Source of the DNA: Flavobacteriales bacterium
GTDB lineage: Bacteria; Bacteroidota; Bacteroidia; Flavobacteriales_F; PHOS-HE28
Length of the DNA: 64,000 nt
Reading direction: 5' to 3'
Assembly (NCBI GenBank): GCA_016700415.1
Contig: CP065018.1
Coordinates: 1,866,001 to 1,930,000 of the forward strand
In this document: one piece after another, positions 41,857 through 49,705 of the stretch
Layout of the letters: each line of letters opens with the position of its first letter
Numbering within the stretch: the stretch's first letter is position 1
Notes under the pieces: model-generated
The model's database searches: none
The model's input: the letters and a program-made list of their open reading frames with translations, nothing else
Told to the model about the DNA's origin: nothing
Translations under genes and position numbers: made by a program

Positions 41857-43545
41857 ATGCACTTCGGCTTCATGCAATTCCTGATGCTCGCGGGTTCGCT
41901 CGGGCTGCTTGTCTTTGGCATGAAGTTGATGAGCGAAGGCCTGCAACAGGCGGCCGGCTCACGTATGCGGCGCGTACTGGAAACGATGACCCGTGACCGG
42001 CTGCGCGGGGTGTTCACCGGCATCTCCACCACGGTGATCGTCCAGTATTCCTCCGTGGTATCGGTAATGGTGGTGAGTTTCGTCAACTCCGGCCTGCTCA
42101 CCTTGCGAAAGGCCGTCCCGGTGTTGATCGGGGCGAACATCGGCACCACGTTGAAATTGCTCCTTTTCGTGGGGGTGGGCTTCTCCGCACTGCAACTTCC
42201 CTATATCGCACTTCCGCTGATGGGTTTGGCGCTTCCGCTGCTCTTCATGCGGGGCCCACGGATCAAGGCCACCAGCAACCTGTTGATCGGCACCGCACTG
42301 CTTTTCCTTGCGCTCGGCCTGCTGAAGGACAATGTACCTCCGCCCACCGCGGATGCCTTGGGCTTCCTGAGATCCTGGGAAGGTGGCGGCATCCTGTCCG
42401 ATCTGCTCTTCGTCGGCATCGGTGCCCTGTTGGCGATCACCATCCAATCCTCGAGCGTGGCGTTGGTGCTCACCGTCGCGCTGTGCGAGGCGGGCACCAT
42501 CGGGTACGCCACCGGTGCAGCGCTGGTGCTGGGTGAGAACATCGGCACCACCTTCACGGCGAACATCGCCGCGCTGGCCGGCAACGTGTGGGCCAAACGC
42601 GCGGCGCGCGCCCACCTGCTGATCAAGGTGCTGGGCGTGGCCTGGGCACTGGTGGCCTTCAAACCCCTTCTCGCTGGTATCGCGTTCTTCACCGAACAGA
42701 TCAACGGGAGCGATCCACACACCGATGCCTCCGTATTGAAATGGTCGTTGACGTATTTGCACTTCGCGTTCAACCTGGTGAACGGGATCGTCCTGTTGCA
42801 GTTCATTCCTTGGCTCGAAAAGGCGGTGACGCGCCTAGTGCCTGCGCGCAACACACCCGATGAGGAGTTCCGGCTGGAGTATCTCGAGGATCCGATGATG
42901 GCCGTTACGCCGGAACTTTCCCTGATGGAGGCGAACAAGGAGATCGCCAAATTCGGCAGGCTGTGCCACCGCATGCTGGGCATGGTGCGCGAGCTCCTCC
43001 TCGAGACCGCCCCGCAAGAGCGCGCCTTGTTGCTACGGCGCATCGCGAAGTACGGGTCCATCACGGGCCGCATGAAGAACGAAGTGGGCCGCTTCCTCAC
43101 CCGCACCGGCACGGAGACCCGCGACGAGGCGGTCAGCGCGCGTATCCGGGGGCTGCTTTCCATCATCGGCGACCTCGATCATGCCGGCGGCATACTGTTC
43201 CGGATGAGCAAGGGCCTTGAACGCAAAAGCGATGAACGGCTTTGGTTCTCGCCCGAGCAACGCCAGGACCTGCTCGACATGATGGGACTTGTGGACCATG
43301 CCTTCATCGTGATGGTGCGCAACCTCGAAGCGGAGGGGGGGCAAGTATCCCTCGACGAGGCCATGATGGCCGAACAACGCATCGATCGCCAACGGGACCG
43401 GCTCAGCCACCACCATCTCCAGAACATCGAACACGAGGACCACAACATCCGCACGGGCATGGCCTACACCGAACTCTTCACCAGTTGTGAAAAGCTGGGC
43501 GACCACCTGGTCCAAGTGAGCGAGGCGCTCGCGGGACGGATCTGA
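41857..43545 (+). CDS. Na/Pi cotransporter with PhoU-like C-terminus
   Basis: A 562-residue protein. Residues 1-320 are the NptA/PNaS-type transporter, with an inverted repeat of two ion-site motifs: VIVQYSSVVSVMVVSFVNSGL and ITIQSSSVALVLTVALCEAG; conserved GANIGTT and GENIGTT follow each. The first motif is Q-Y-S-S where most relatives have Q-S-S-S. The C-terminal 200 residues form a PhoU-like helical bundle (ELSLMEANKEIAKFGRLCHRML, and EHEDHNIRTGMAYTELFTSCEKLGDHLV). It imports phosphate with sodium. It lies between the PhoR-like kinase (divergent) and PhoB-like regulator (convergent), which suggests Pi-dependent control. Confidence 0.92.
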   Translation: MHFGFMQFLMLAGSLGLLVFGMKLMSEGLQQAAGSRMRRVLETMTRDRLRGVFTGISTTVIVQYSSVVSVMVVSFVNSGLLTLRKAVPVLIGANIGTTLKLLLFVGVGFSALQLPYIALPLMGLALPLLFMRGPRIKATSNLLIGTALLFLALGLLKDNVPPPTADALGFLRSWEGGGILSDLLFVGIGALLAITIQSSSVALVLTVALCEAGTIGYATGAALVLGENIGTTFTANIAALAGNVWAKRAARAHLLIKVLGVAWALVAFKPLLAGIAFFTEQINGSDPHTDASVLKWSLTYLHFAFNLVNGIVLLQFIPWLEKAVTRLVPARNTPDEEFRLEYLEDPMMAVTPELSLMEANKEIAKFGRLCHRMLGMVRELLLETAPQERALLLRRIAKYGSITGRMKNEVGRFLTRTGTETRDEAVSARIRGLLSIIGDLDHAGGILFRMSKGLERKSDERLWFSPEQRQDLLDMMGLVDHAFIVMVRNLEAEGGQVSLDEAMMAEQRIDRQRDRLSHHHLQNIEHEDHNIRTGMAYTELFTSCEKLGDHLVQVSEALAGRI

Positions 43546-43553
43546 GGGAAGGT

Positions 43554-44240
43554 CTACGCCTCGAACTTGTATCCCATGCCCTTGACCGTTCCGATACGGT
43601 CATCGCCGATCTTCTCCCGCAGCTTGCGGATGTGGACATCGATCGTACGGTCGCCTACGAAAACGTCATTGCCCCAGACATGGGTGTAGATCTCTTCCCG
43701 CCGGAAGACTTTGCCGGGCTTGCCCATCAATAGGGCGAGGAGTTCGAATTCCTTCTTGGGTAGTTGTAGGACCTTGCCTTGGGCGGTCACGGTGATACGC
43801 TCCAAGTCCATGCGGATCCCGTTGGCCTCAATGACCATGGACGCGGTTTGGCCGCTGCGCGTGCGCTTCAACAGCGCTTGCACCTTGTTCACGAACACTT
43901 TGGGGCGGACCGGCTTATTGATGTAGTCATCTCCGCCTGCCTCGTAACCGGCGATGTGGGAATAGTCCTCGGTGCGTGCGGTGAGGAAGACGATCAGCGT
44001 GTTCTCCAGTCCGGGTGTCCTTCGCAATTCGTTGCAGACCTCCACACCGTCCATGCCGGGCATCATGATGTCCAGCACCACCAGGTCCGGCCGTTCCGCC
44101 TTCGCCATCTTCAACGCATCCTGACCGTTGGTCGCCGTTCGGACCACGATGCCCTCCCGCTCCAAGTTATACCGCAGCAGGTCCAGAATGTCCTCCTCGT
44201 CATCCACCAAAAGCACCTTATGGCTCACCGTGCTGGTCAT
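43554..44240 (-). CDS. Response regulator, PhoB/OmpR family
   Basis: A 228-residue regulator. The receiver domain holds VDDEED, the phospho-acceptor D57 in LVVLDIMMPGMDG and the conserved Lys in YINKPVRPKVF. A winged-helix DNA-binding domain follows (LPKKEFELLALLMGKPGKVFRREEIYTHVWG, then RTIDVHIRKLREKIGDDRIGTVKGMGYKF). The start MTSTVSHKVLLVDD was chosen; the longer frame from 44381 is not domain-like. Pairing with the PhoR-like kinase 2.5 kb away is likely but they are not in one operon. A TCAATTTG box lies at 44262-44269, 21 bases upstream. Confidence 0.93.
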   Translation of the reverse strand: MTSTVSHKVLLVDDEEDILDLLRYNLEREGIVVRTATNGQDALKMAKAERPDLVVLDIMMPGMDGVEVCNELRRTPGLENTLIVFLTARTEDYSHIAGYEAGGDDYINKPVRPKVFVNKVQALLKRTRSGQTASMVIEANGIRMDLERITVTAQGKVLQLPKKEFELLALLMGKPGKVFRREEIYTHVWGNDVFVGDRTIDVHIRKLREKIGDDRIGTVKGMGYKFEA

Positions 44241-44340
44241 CTTGATCGCTGTTTGATGCTGCAAATTGACGATTTCAGTGCCAACGACCGTGTTAATCGT
44301 GCGTAAAGATTGCGTTAGCCTATCCCGACGGACCAAGCGA

Positions 44341-44793
44341 CTAACCGTGGAGACCCCGGATGGCAGCGAGCAACACGGCATAGCGCACCGCCTTTCCGAT
44401 GAACATCAGCACCGTGACGGGAAGTATCCGCGTACGGAACAGCCCCAGCGCGATCGCTATCGGATCACCGATCACGGGCAGCCAGCACAGGAGCGCGCAC
44501 CAAACCCCGTAGCGTTGCACCAACGAGCGCCATCGTTCGGCCTTGGCGGGATCGATCTTCAACTTGCGCATCAGCTTTCCTTCCGGCAGCCAGCGACCGA
44601 GACCGTAATTGGTAAGCCCGCCCAATGTGTTGCCGATGCTCGCCGTGAGCAGCAGCGGCACTGTGCCCCACGCACCCAATGCCATGGCGAGCAGCAACGC
44701 CTCGGAGCTGAACGGGAGAATGGTGGCGGCGAGAAAGCAGGCCAGAAAAAGTGCCGGCAGACCCGCATCAGCCCAACCCGTGAAAAGCTCCAT
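44341..44793 (-). CDS. YqaA/DedA-family membrane protein
   Basis: A 150-residue inner-membrane protein with four or five hydrophobic segments and the SNARE-associated (VTT/DedA) core: FSSEALLLAMALGAWG, ASIGNTLGGLTNYGLGRWL and WLPVIGDPIAIALGLFRTRI. This is the short YqaA subgroup. DedA proteins take part in lipid flipping and membrane homeostasis; YqaA function is not settled. The ATG at 44793 (MELFTGWADAG) is used; CATCTTCG on the minus strand at 44800-44807 lies 6 bases upstream and resembles a -7 box. Confidence 0.85.
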   Translation of the reverse strand: MELFTGWADAGLPALFLACFLAATILPFSSEALLLAMALGAWGTVPLLLTASIGNTLGGLTNYGLGRWLPEGKLMRKLKIDPAKAERWRSLVQRYGVWCALLCWLPVIGDPIAIALGLFRTRILPVTVLMFIGKAVRYAVLLAAIRGLHG

Positions 44794-44854
44794 CTGGCGC
44801 GAAGATGCGAAGATCGGCACGGGATCCGTTATGGAGGAGGGAAACACCACCGAC

Positions 44855-45535
44855 ATGCGCGCACTTCAACTCTTCTTCTTGGCCTCGTTCGTGCCGACAT
44901 GCGCGATCGCACAAGGCAGCGGCTATCAGGGCAACCTCGGCGGCACCGTCGGGATCAGTGTGCCTACGGGCGAGTTCGCCGATACCTGGGGCAAGAACAC
45001 CTTTACGTTCGGCGGTCAGTTGGCTTTTCCACTAGGTCGGCTTCCCTTCCAAGGCGGCTTCGCGTTCGACTATGGCATCATGGGCAAGAGCCTCGCCACA
45101 GTCCCTGTTTCCGACCCGGCCCTTACTGCGACCGAAGGTTCGCTCGCGGTGAGGGCCAAGATGATCAGCTACCATCCCTTGCTGCGCTTCAGCCCGTTCA
45201 AGGGAAAGGTGAGGCCCTATGTGGACGGAATGGTGGGCATGAGGCAGTTCACCACTACAAGTAAAGTCACCGTGGAAGGCCTGGAAGATCCGATCTCGCG
45301 CGAGCGCAATGCCAACGACTTCGCCTTCAGCGCCGGATGGGCGGCCGGCCTGATGGTGGGCTTGGGCGGGATCGGTTATATCGAAGCACGGGTGGAGCGT
45401 TTCAACAGTGGGAAAGCCACCTACGTCGACCCGAATTCCATCGCCGTTGACGCTGCCGGGAACATCCAATACAACACGCTGAACAGCAATACGGACGCGG
45501 TGAACGTGTTGTTGGGGATCGGGCTCAGGTTCTGA
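44855..45535 (+). CDS. Outer-membrane beta-barrel protein
   Basis: A 226-residue protein with signal peptide MRALQLFFLASFVPTCAIAQG and amphipathic beta strands with Gly and aromatic turns to the end, finishing VLLGIGLRF with the terminal Phe typical of BAM substrates. Segments such as GNLGGTVGISVPTGEFADTWG and GGFAFDYGIMG resemble 8-stranded OmpX/OprF-like barrels (porin-family, beta-barrel domain). Function unknown. An alternative in-frame ATG at 44831 adds eight polar residues before the signal peptide. The gene is divergent from the YqaA-type gene. Confidence 0.8.
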   Translation: MRALQLFFLASFVPTCAIAQGSGYQGNLGGTVGISVPTGEFADTWGKNTFTFGGQLAFPLGRLPFQGGFAFDYGIMGKSLATVPVSDPALTATEGSLAVRAKMISYHPLLRFSPFKGKVRPYVDGMVGMRQFTTTSKVTVEGLEDPISRERNANDFAFSAGWAAGLMVGLGGIGYIEARVERFNSGKATYVDPNSIAVDAAGNIQYNTLNSNTDAVNVLLGIGLRF

Positions 45536-45715
45536 CATCCGCGTTGTTCCGAAAGGCCCTCCTCAGCCTGAACTGGAGATCGATGAAGTAGTAAGACTTT
45601 GCGATCATGCCCCGTCCGGCGACATCAAACTGTTGGTAACACTGCTGAAAAGCCTTGGCCCAGCGCTCATTTCCTACCGGTGATCACTGGTAAACTTGCG
45701 CAACCAAAGCCGGGC

Positions 45716-47251
45716 ATGGTCGACCACTCCAAGCGCATCGAGAGCGCATTGATCTCCGTATTCCACAAGGACGGCCTCGAGCCGATCGTGCGGGAACTGC
45801 ACCGGCTGGACGTGCATTTGTACAGCACGGGCGGCACCCGTGCGTTCATCGAGGGCCTCGGCATTCCGGTCACTCCCGTGGAGTCCCTCACGACTTTCCC
45901 GAGCATTTTGGGAGGTCGCGTGAAGACCTTGCACCCCAAAGTCTTTGGCGGCATCCTGGCGCGACGCGGCCTAACGGCGGACGTGGCGCAGATGGAGGAG
46001 CATGCCATCCCGCCGATCGACCTGGTTATCGTGGACCTCTACCCCTTCGAGGCCACGGTGGCCGCTGGCGGAAGCGAGGAGGAGATCATCGAGAAGATCG
46101 ACATCGGTGGTATTTCGTTGATCCGTGCAGCGGCGAAGAATTTTGACGACGTACTGATCGTACCTGCACAACGGCACTACGCAGAAACGCTGCGGATCCT
46201 CACCGGACAAAAAGGCGCCACCACTTTGGCCCAACGCAAGGCCTTCGCAACGCATGCCTTCGCCGAAAGCGCCCACTACGACCGGGCCATCCACGCTTGG
46301 TTCACCGGTGAAAAGGCCGATGGCCCCGCAGTCTCCGGCCAGCCCGAGCATGTGTTGCGCTACGGCGAAAACCCGCACCAACCGGCCAGTTTCATCGGCG
46401 ACCTGGACGGCCTTTTCGGGCGGCTCAACGGCAAGGAGCTCAGCTACAACAACCTTTTGGACCTGGACGCCGCAGTGGAATTGGTGGACGACCTGGCCAC
46501 GGTGGAAGGCGTCCCCTTCTGCATCCTGAAGCACAACAATGCGTGCGGCGCGGCCATCCGGCCCACGTTGAAGGAAGCTTGGGAAGCGGCCTTGGCGGGC
46601 GATCCCGTGAGCGCTTTCGGCGGTGTGCTCATCACCAACGTCACCATTGATCTTGCAACAGCAATAGCCATTGATGCGCTGTTCTTCGAGATCATCTGCG
46701 CACCGGATTATAAGGCAGCTGCGTTGGAGGTTCTCCGCAAGAAGAAGAACCGGATCATCTTGAAGCGGAGCGCAGCACCAAAGCCGGAGCGGAAGTTCCG
46801 CACCGCATTGAACGGAACCCTTTCCCAGGCACCGGACCGCGTGATCGACCGGGCGGAGGGCATGCAGGCGACCACCAAGAAGGTCCCCACGGCACCGGAA
46901 CTCGCAGACCTCGTCTTCGCGAACATCTTGGTGAAGCACACCAAGAGCAATGCGATCGTACTGGCGAAAGGCACGCAATTGCTGGGCAGCGGCACCGGCC
47001 AGACCAGCCGGGTGGACGCACTGGAGCAGGCCATCGCCAAAGCGGGCAAATTCAATTTCGACCTGCACGGGGCGGTGATGGCGAGCGACGCCTTCTTCCC
47101 CTTCCCGGACTGCGTGGCCATCGCAGCAAATTCGGGCATTACGGCCATTGTACAACCCGGGGGCAGCATCCGTGACCAGGACAGCATCGACGTGTGCAAC
47201 GAGCTTGGCATCGCCATGTGCATCACCGGCAACAGACACTTCAAACACTAA
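45716..47251 (+). CDS. purH: Bifunctional AICAR transformylase / IMP cyclohydrolase
   Basis: A 511-residue enzyme for the last two steps of purine synthesis. The N-terminal MGS-like cyclohydrolase domain (about residues 1-195) has STGGTRAFIEGLG and GGRVKTLHPKVFGGIL, and DLVIVDLYPFEATV. The AICAR-transformylase domain has RYGENPHQPASF, CILKHNNACGAA and the C-terminal FFPFPDCVAIAANSGITAIVQPGGSIRDQDSI. The ATG at 45716 matches the family start. It lies just 7 bp upstream of mreB, an arrangement recurrent in Bacteroidota. The 180-bp gap before it shows no clear promoter. Confidence 0.96.
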   Translation: MVDHSKRIESALISVFHKDGLEPIVRELHRLDVHLYSTGGTRAFIEGLGIPVTPVESLTTFPSILGGRVKTLHPKVFGGILARRGLTADVAQMEEHAIPPIDLVIVDLYPFEATVAAGGSEEEIIEKIDIGGISLIRAAAKNFDDVLIVPAQRHYAETLRILTGQKGATTLAQRKAFATHAFAESAHYDRAIHAWFTGEKADGPAVSGQPEHVLRYGENPHQPASFIGDLDGLFGRLNGKELSYNNLLDLDAAVELVDDLATVEGVPFCILKHNNACGAAIRPTLKEAWEAALAGDPVSAFGGVLITNVTIDLATAIAIDALFFEIICAPDYKAAALEVLRKKKNRIILKRSAAPKPERKFRTALNGTLSQAPDRVIDRAEGMQATTKKVPTAPELADLVFANILVKHTKSNAIVLAKGTQLLGSGTGQTSRVDALEQAIAKAGKFNFDLHGAVMASDAFFPFPDCVAIAANSGITAIVQPGGSIRDQDSIDVCNELGIAMCITGNRHFKH

Positions 47252-47258
47252 CTCCCCC

Positions 47259-48287
47259 ATGGGCTGGTTCTCCGGATTTTTCACTCAAGAGATCGCGATC
47301 GACCTCGGCACCGCCAACACCCTCATCATCCACAACGACAAGGTGGTGGTGGACGAACCGAGCATCGTGGCGAAGGACCGCACCACCGGCAAGGTGATCG
47401 CCATCGGCAGGCAGGCCCAGCAGATGCACGGGAAGACCCATGAGAACATCAAGACCGTGCGCCCGCTGAAGGACGGTGTGATCGCCGACTTCCAGGCCGC
47501 GGAGGACATGATCAAGGGCATGATCAAAATGATCAACCCGAACCGGCAGCTCTTCACGCCGAACATCCGCATGGTGATCTGCATCCCCAGCGGCATCACC
47601 GAAGTGGAAAAGCGCGCGGTGAAGGACAGTGCGGAACATGCGGGCGCCAAGGAGGTCTACCTGATCCACGAGCCCATGGCGGCGGCGATCGGCATCGGCA
47701 TCGATGTGGAGGAACCGATGGGCAACATGATCATCGACATCGGCGGCGGCACCTCGGAGATCGCGGTGATCGCGCTGGGGGGCATCGTTTGCGACAAGAA
47801 CATCCGCGTGGCGGGGGACGAGTTCACCAGCGACATCGAGGAGTACATGCGCCGCCAGCACAACATCCTGGTAGGCGAGCGCACGGCGGAGCAGATCAAG
47901 ATCGAAGTGGGCAGCGCCCTGGTGGAGCTGGAAGATCCCCCACCGGACTACGCCGTACGCGGTCGCGACCTGATGACGGGCATCCCCAAGGAGATCACGG
48001 TGACCTATTCCGAGATCGCCCAAGCATTGGACAAGTCCATCAGCAAGATCGAGGAGGCCATCCTCAGCGCCTTGGAGAGCACGCCCCCGGAACTGAGCGC
48101 TGACATCTACCGCACGGGCATCTACCTCGCCGGCGGCGGCGCCCTGCTCCGCGGCTTGGACAAACGGATCAGCATCAAAACGAAATTGCCGGTCCACGTC
48201 AGCGAAGATCCCCTACGTGCGGTGGCGCGCGGCACCGGCATCGCGCTGCGCAACATCGACAGGTTCCAGTTCCTCATGCGGGAATAA
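47259..48287 (+). CDS. mreB: Rod-shape-determining protein MreB
   Basis: A 342-residue bacterial actin that guides the elongation machinery. The start MGWFSGFFTQEIAIDLGTANTL is typical, with an amphipathic N-terminus for membrane contact. Nucleotide-site motifs: DLGTANT, PSGITEVEKRAV, IIDIGGGTSEIAVI and LAGGGALLRGLD. It heads the mreB-mreC-mreD-PBP2-rodA run. The start lies 7 bp after purH. A short hairpin separates it from mreC. Confidence 0.97.
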   Translation: MGWFSGFFTQEIAIDLGTANTLIIHNDKVVVDEPSIVAKDRTTGKVIAIGRQAQQMHGKTHENIKTVRPLKDGVIADFQAAEDMIKGMIKMINPNRQLFTPNIRMVICIPSGITEVEKRAVKDSAEHAGAKEVYLIHEPMAAAIGIGIDVEEPMGNMIIDIGGGTSEIAVIALGGIVCDKNIRVAGDEFTSDIEEYMRRQHNILVGERTAEQIKIEVGSALVELEDPPPDYAVRGRDLMTGIPKEITVTYSEIAQALDKSISKIEEAILSALESTPPELSADIYRTGIYLAGGGALLRGLDKRISIKTKLPVHVSEDPLRAVARGTGIALRNIDRFQFLMRE

Positions 48288-48307
48288 CGGCGATGCACGC
48301 ATCGCCG
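48288..48307 (+). other. Hairpin between mreB and mreC
   Basis: CGGCGATG-CACG-CATCGCCG, an 8-bp perfect stem immediately after the mreB stop and 52 bp before mreC. There is no T-tract. It may stabilise the mreB message or partly terminate it so that MreB exceeds MreC. Confidence 0.5.
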
Positions 48308-48359
48308 ATACCCTGCGTTACCAGCGCGGACAGGGCGATGCGAACCCCCTGAGAGCACC

Positions 48360-49187
48360 ATGCGCGACCTTTTCCGCTTCCTCTTCCGTCAGCGCAACAA
48401 CTTGCTTTTCCTGGCCCTGATGGGGATCTCCATCTCCTTGTTGATCAATGGGAACATGCATCAGCGCGCCCAGGCGATCAGCAGCAGCAATGCGGCCGTG
48501 GGCCAGATCTATGCGTGGAGGAACGAGATCACTGAATACGCGGACCTGCGTGCCGTGAACCAACAGTTGGCCCAAGCCTTGGCTTCCGAGCGCAACAAGG
48601 CCCACGATGTGCCCGCACACCCGGACAGTTCCCGAGCGGTGAGCGATAGCGCGCGGGCACAGCATTACCGGTTCATCACCGCACAGGTGATCAACAGCAC
48701 CACGCAGAAGGAACGGAACTACATCACCTTGGGCAGCGGCGCATTGGCGGGGATCAGACCGGACATGGGCGTGGTGGGCATGAACGGGCTGGTCGGCATC
48801 GTCCGGGACGTCAGCCCGCATTTCGCGCTCGTCACCAGCGTGCTCGGCAATGAGTTCCGCACCAGCGTTCAGCTGAAGAACACGGGCCATTTCGGCCTGC
48901 TCGCCTGGGACACCAGCGATCCCGCCACGGCCTCGCTGACGGATGTGGCCAACCACGTGCCGGTGGCACCGGGCGACACGGTGGTGACCCGCGGCGGTGA
49001 TGGCATCTTCCCGACGGGCATGCCCGTGGGCACTGTGACGGAGGTGGAGGACGACCCCGGAAGCAACTACCACGACATCAAGATCCACCTGAGCGAGGAC
49101 CTCACGCGCACGGCCTATGTCCACGTGGTGACCGACCTGCTGAAGGCCGAGCGCGACACCCTACAAGCCAAGGTCATGCAGCCATGA
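48360..49187 (+). CDS. mreC: Rod-shape-determining protein MreC
   Basis: A 275-residue inner-membrane protein. One membrane helix (FRQRNNLLFLALMGISISLLIN, residues 9-30) is followed by a periplasmic coiled coil (about 50-85) and the double beta-barrel core (NYITLGSGALAGIRPDMGVVGMNGLVGIV, and VVTRGGDGIFPTGMPVGTVTEVE). MreC links MreB to PBP2 and RodA. The stop overlaps mreD by 4 bp. Confidence 0.95.
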   Translation: MRDLFRFLFRQRNNLLFLALMGISISLLINGNMHQRAQAISSSNAAVGQIYAWRNEITEYADLRAVNQQLAQALASERNKAHDVPAHPDSSRAVSDSARAQHYRFITAQVINSTTQKERNYITLGSGALAGIRPDMGVVGMNGLVGIVRDVSPHFALVTSVLGNEFRTSVQLKNTGHFGLLAWDTSDPATASLTDVANHVPVAPGDTVVTRGGDGIFPTGMPVGTVTEVEDDPGSNYHDIKIHLSEDLTRTAYVHVVTDLLKAERDTLQAKVMQP

Positions 49188-49705
49188 TCAACATCGTCAC
49201 CCGGAATATCACGCGTTTCGTGCTGCTGATCCTCTTGCAGGCACTGGTGATCGATCATTTGGACCTGGCCCACGGCTGGGTGGTGCCCTACCTGTATGTG
49301 TTGTTCATCATCTCACTGCCGTTCGACACACCGCCTTGGGCCACCTTGGTCCTTGGCTTCGTGCTCGGCATGGTGATGGACTTCTTCAGCAGCACACCGG
49401 GCATGCATGCAAGTGCGTGCGTGCTGATGGCCTTCACCCGCCTGCTGATGCTGCGGATCCTCGTTCCCCGAGATGGGTACGACCCCGGAAAACGGCCTAT
49501 CGTCCAGCACATGGGCCTCACGTGGTGGATCACTTTCGCCGGCGTGCTGATCCTCGTACACCATCTGTGGCTTTTCTTCGTTGAAGTGTACCGCTTCGAT
49601 GATTTCTTCACCACTCTTCTCAGAGCCCTGATGAGTGCTATCGCCACGCTCGTGCTGTGCCTTCTGGCCCAAGCGCTCACCTCGCGCGAGATCCGGCCGC
49701 GATGA
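49184..49705 (+). CDS. mreD: Rod-shape-determining protein MreD
   Basis: A 173-residue inner-membrane protein with five or six hydrophobic segments, starting MINIVTRNITRFVLLILLQALVI. The LGFVLGMVMDFFSSTPGMHASACVLMAF region is the conserved MreD signature. It partners MreC in the elongasome. It overlaps mreC and the PBP2 gene by 4 bp each, so the module is translated as a coupled unit. Confidence 0.92.
   Translation: MINIVTRNITRFVLLILLQALVIDHLDLAHGWVVPYLYVLFIISLPFDTPPWATLVLGFVLGMVMDFFSSTPGMHASACVLMAFTRLLMLRILVPRDGYDPGKRPIVQHMGLTWWITFAGVLILVHHLWLFFVEVYRFDDFFTTLLRALMSAIATLVLCLLAQALTSREIRPR

Noticed and set aside
45971..47284. 437-codon minus-strand frame opposite purH
   Set aside because: The sense strand encodes a complete PurH; the antisense product has no family features.
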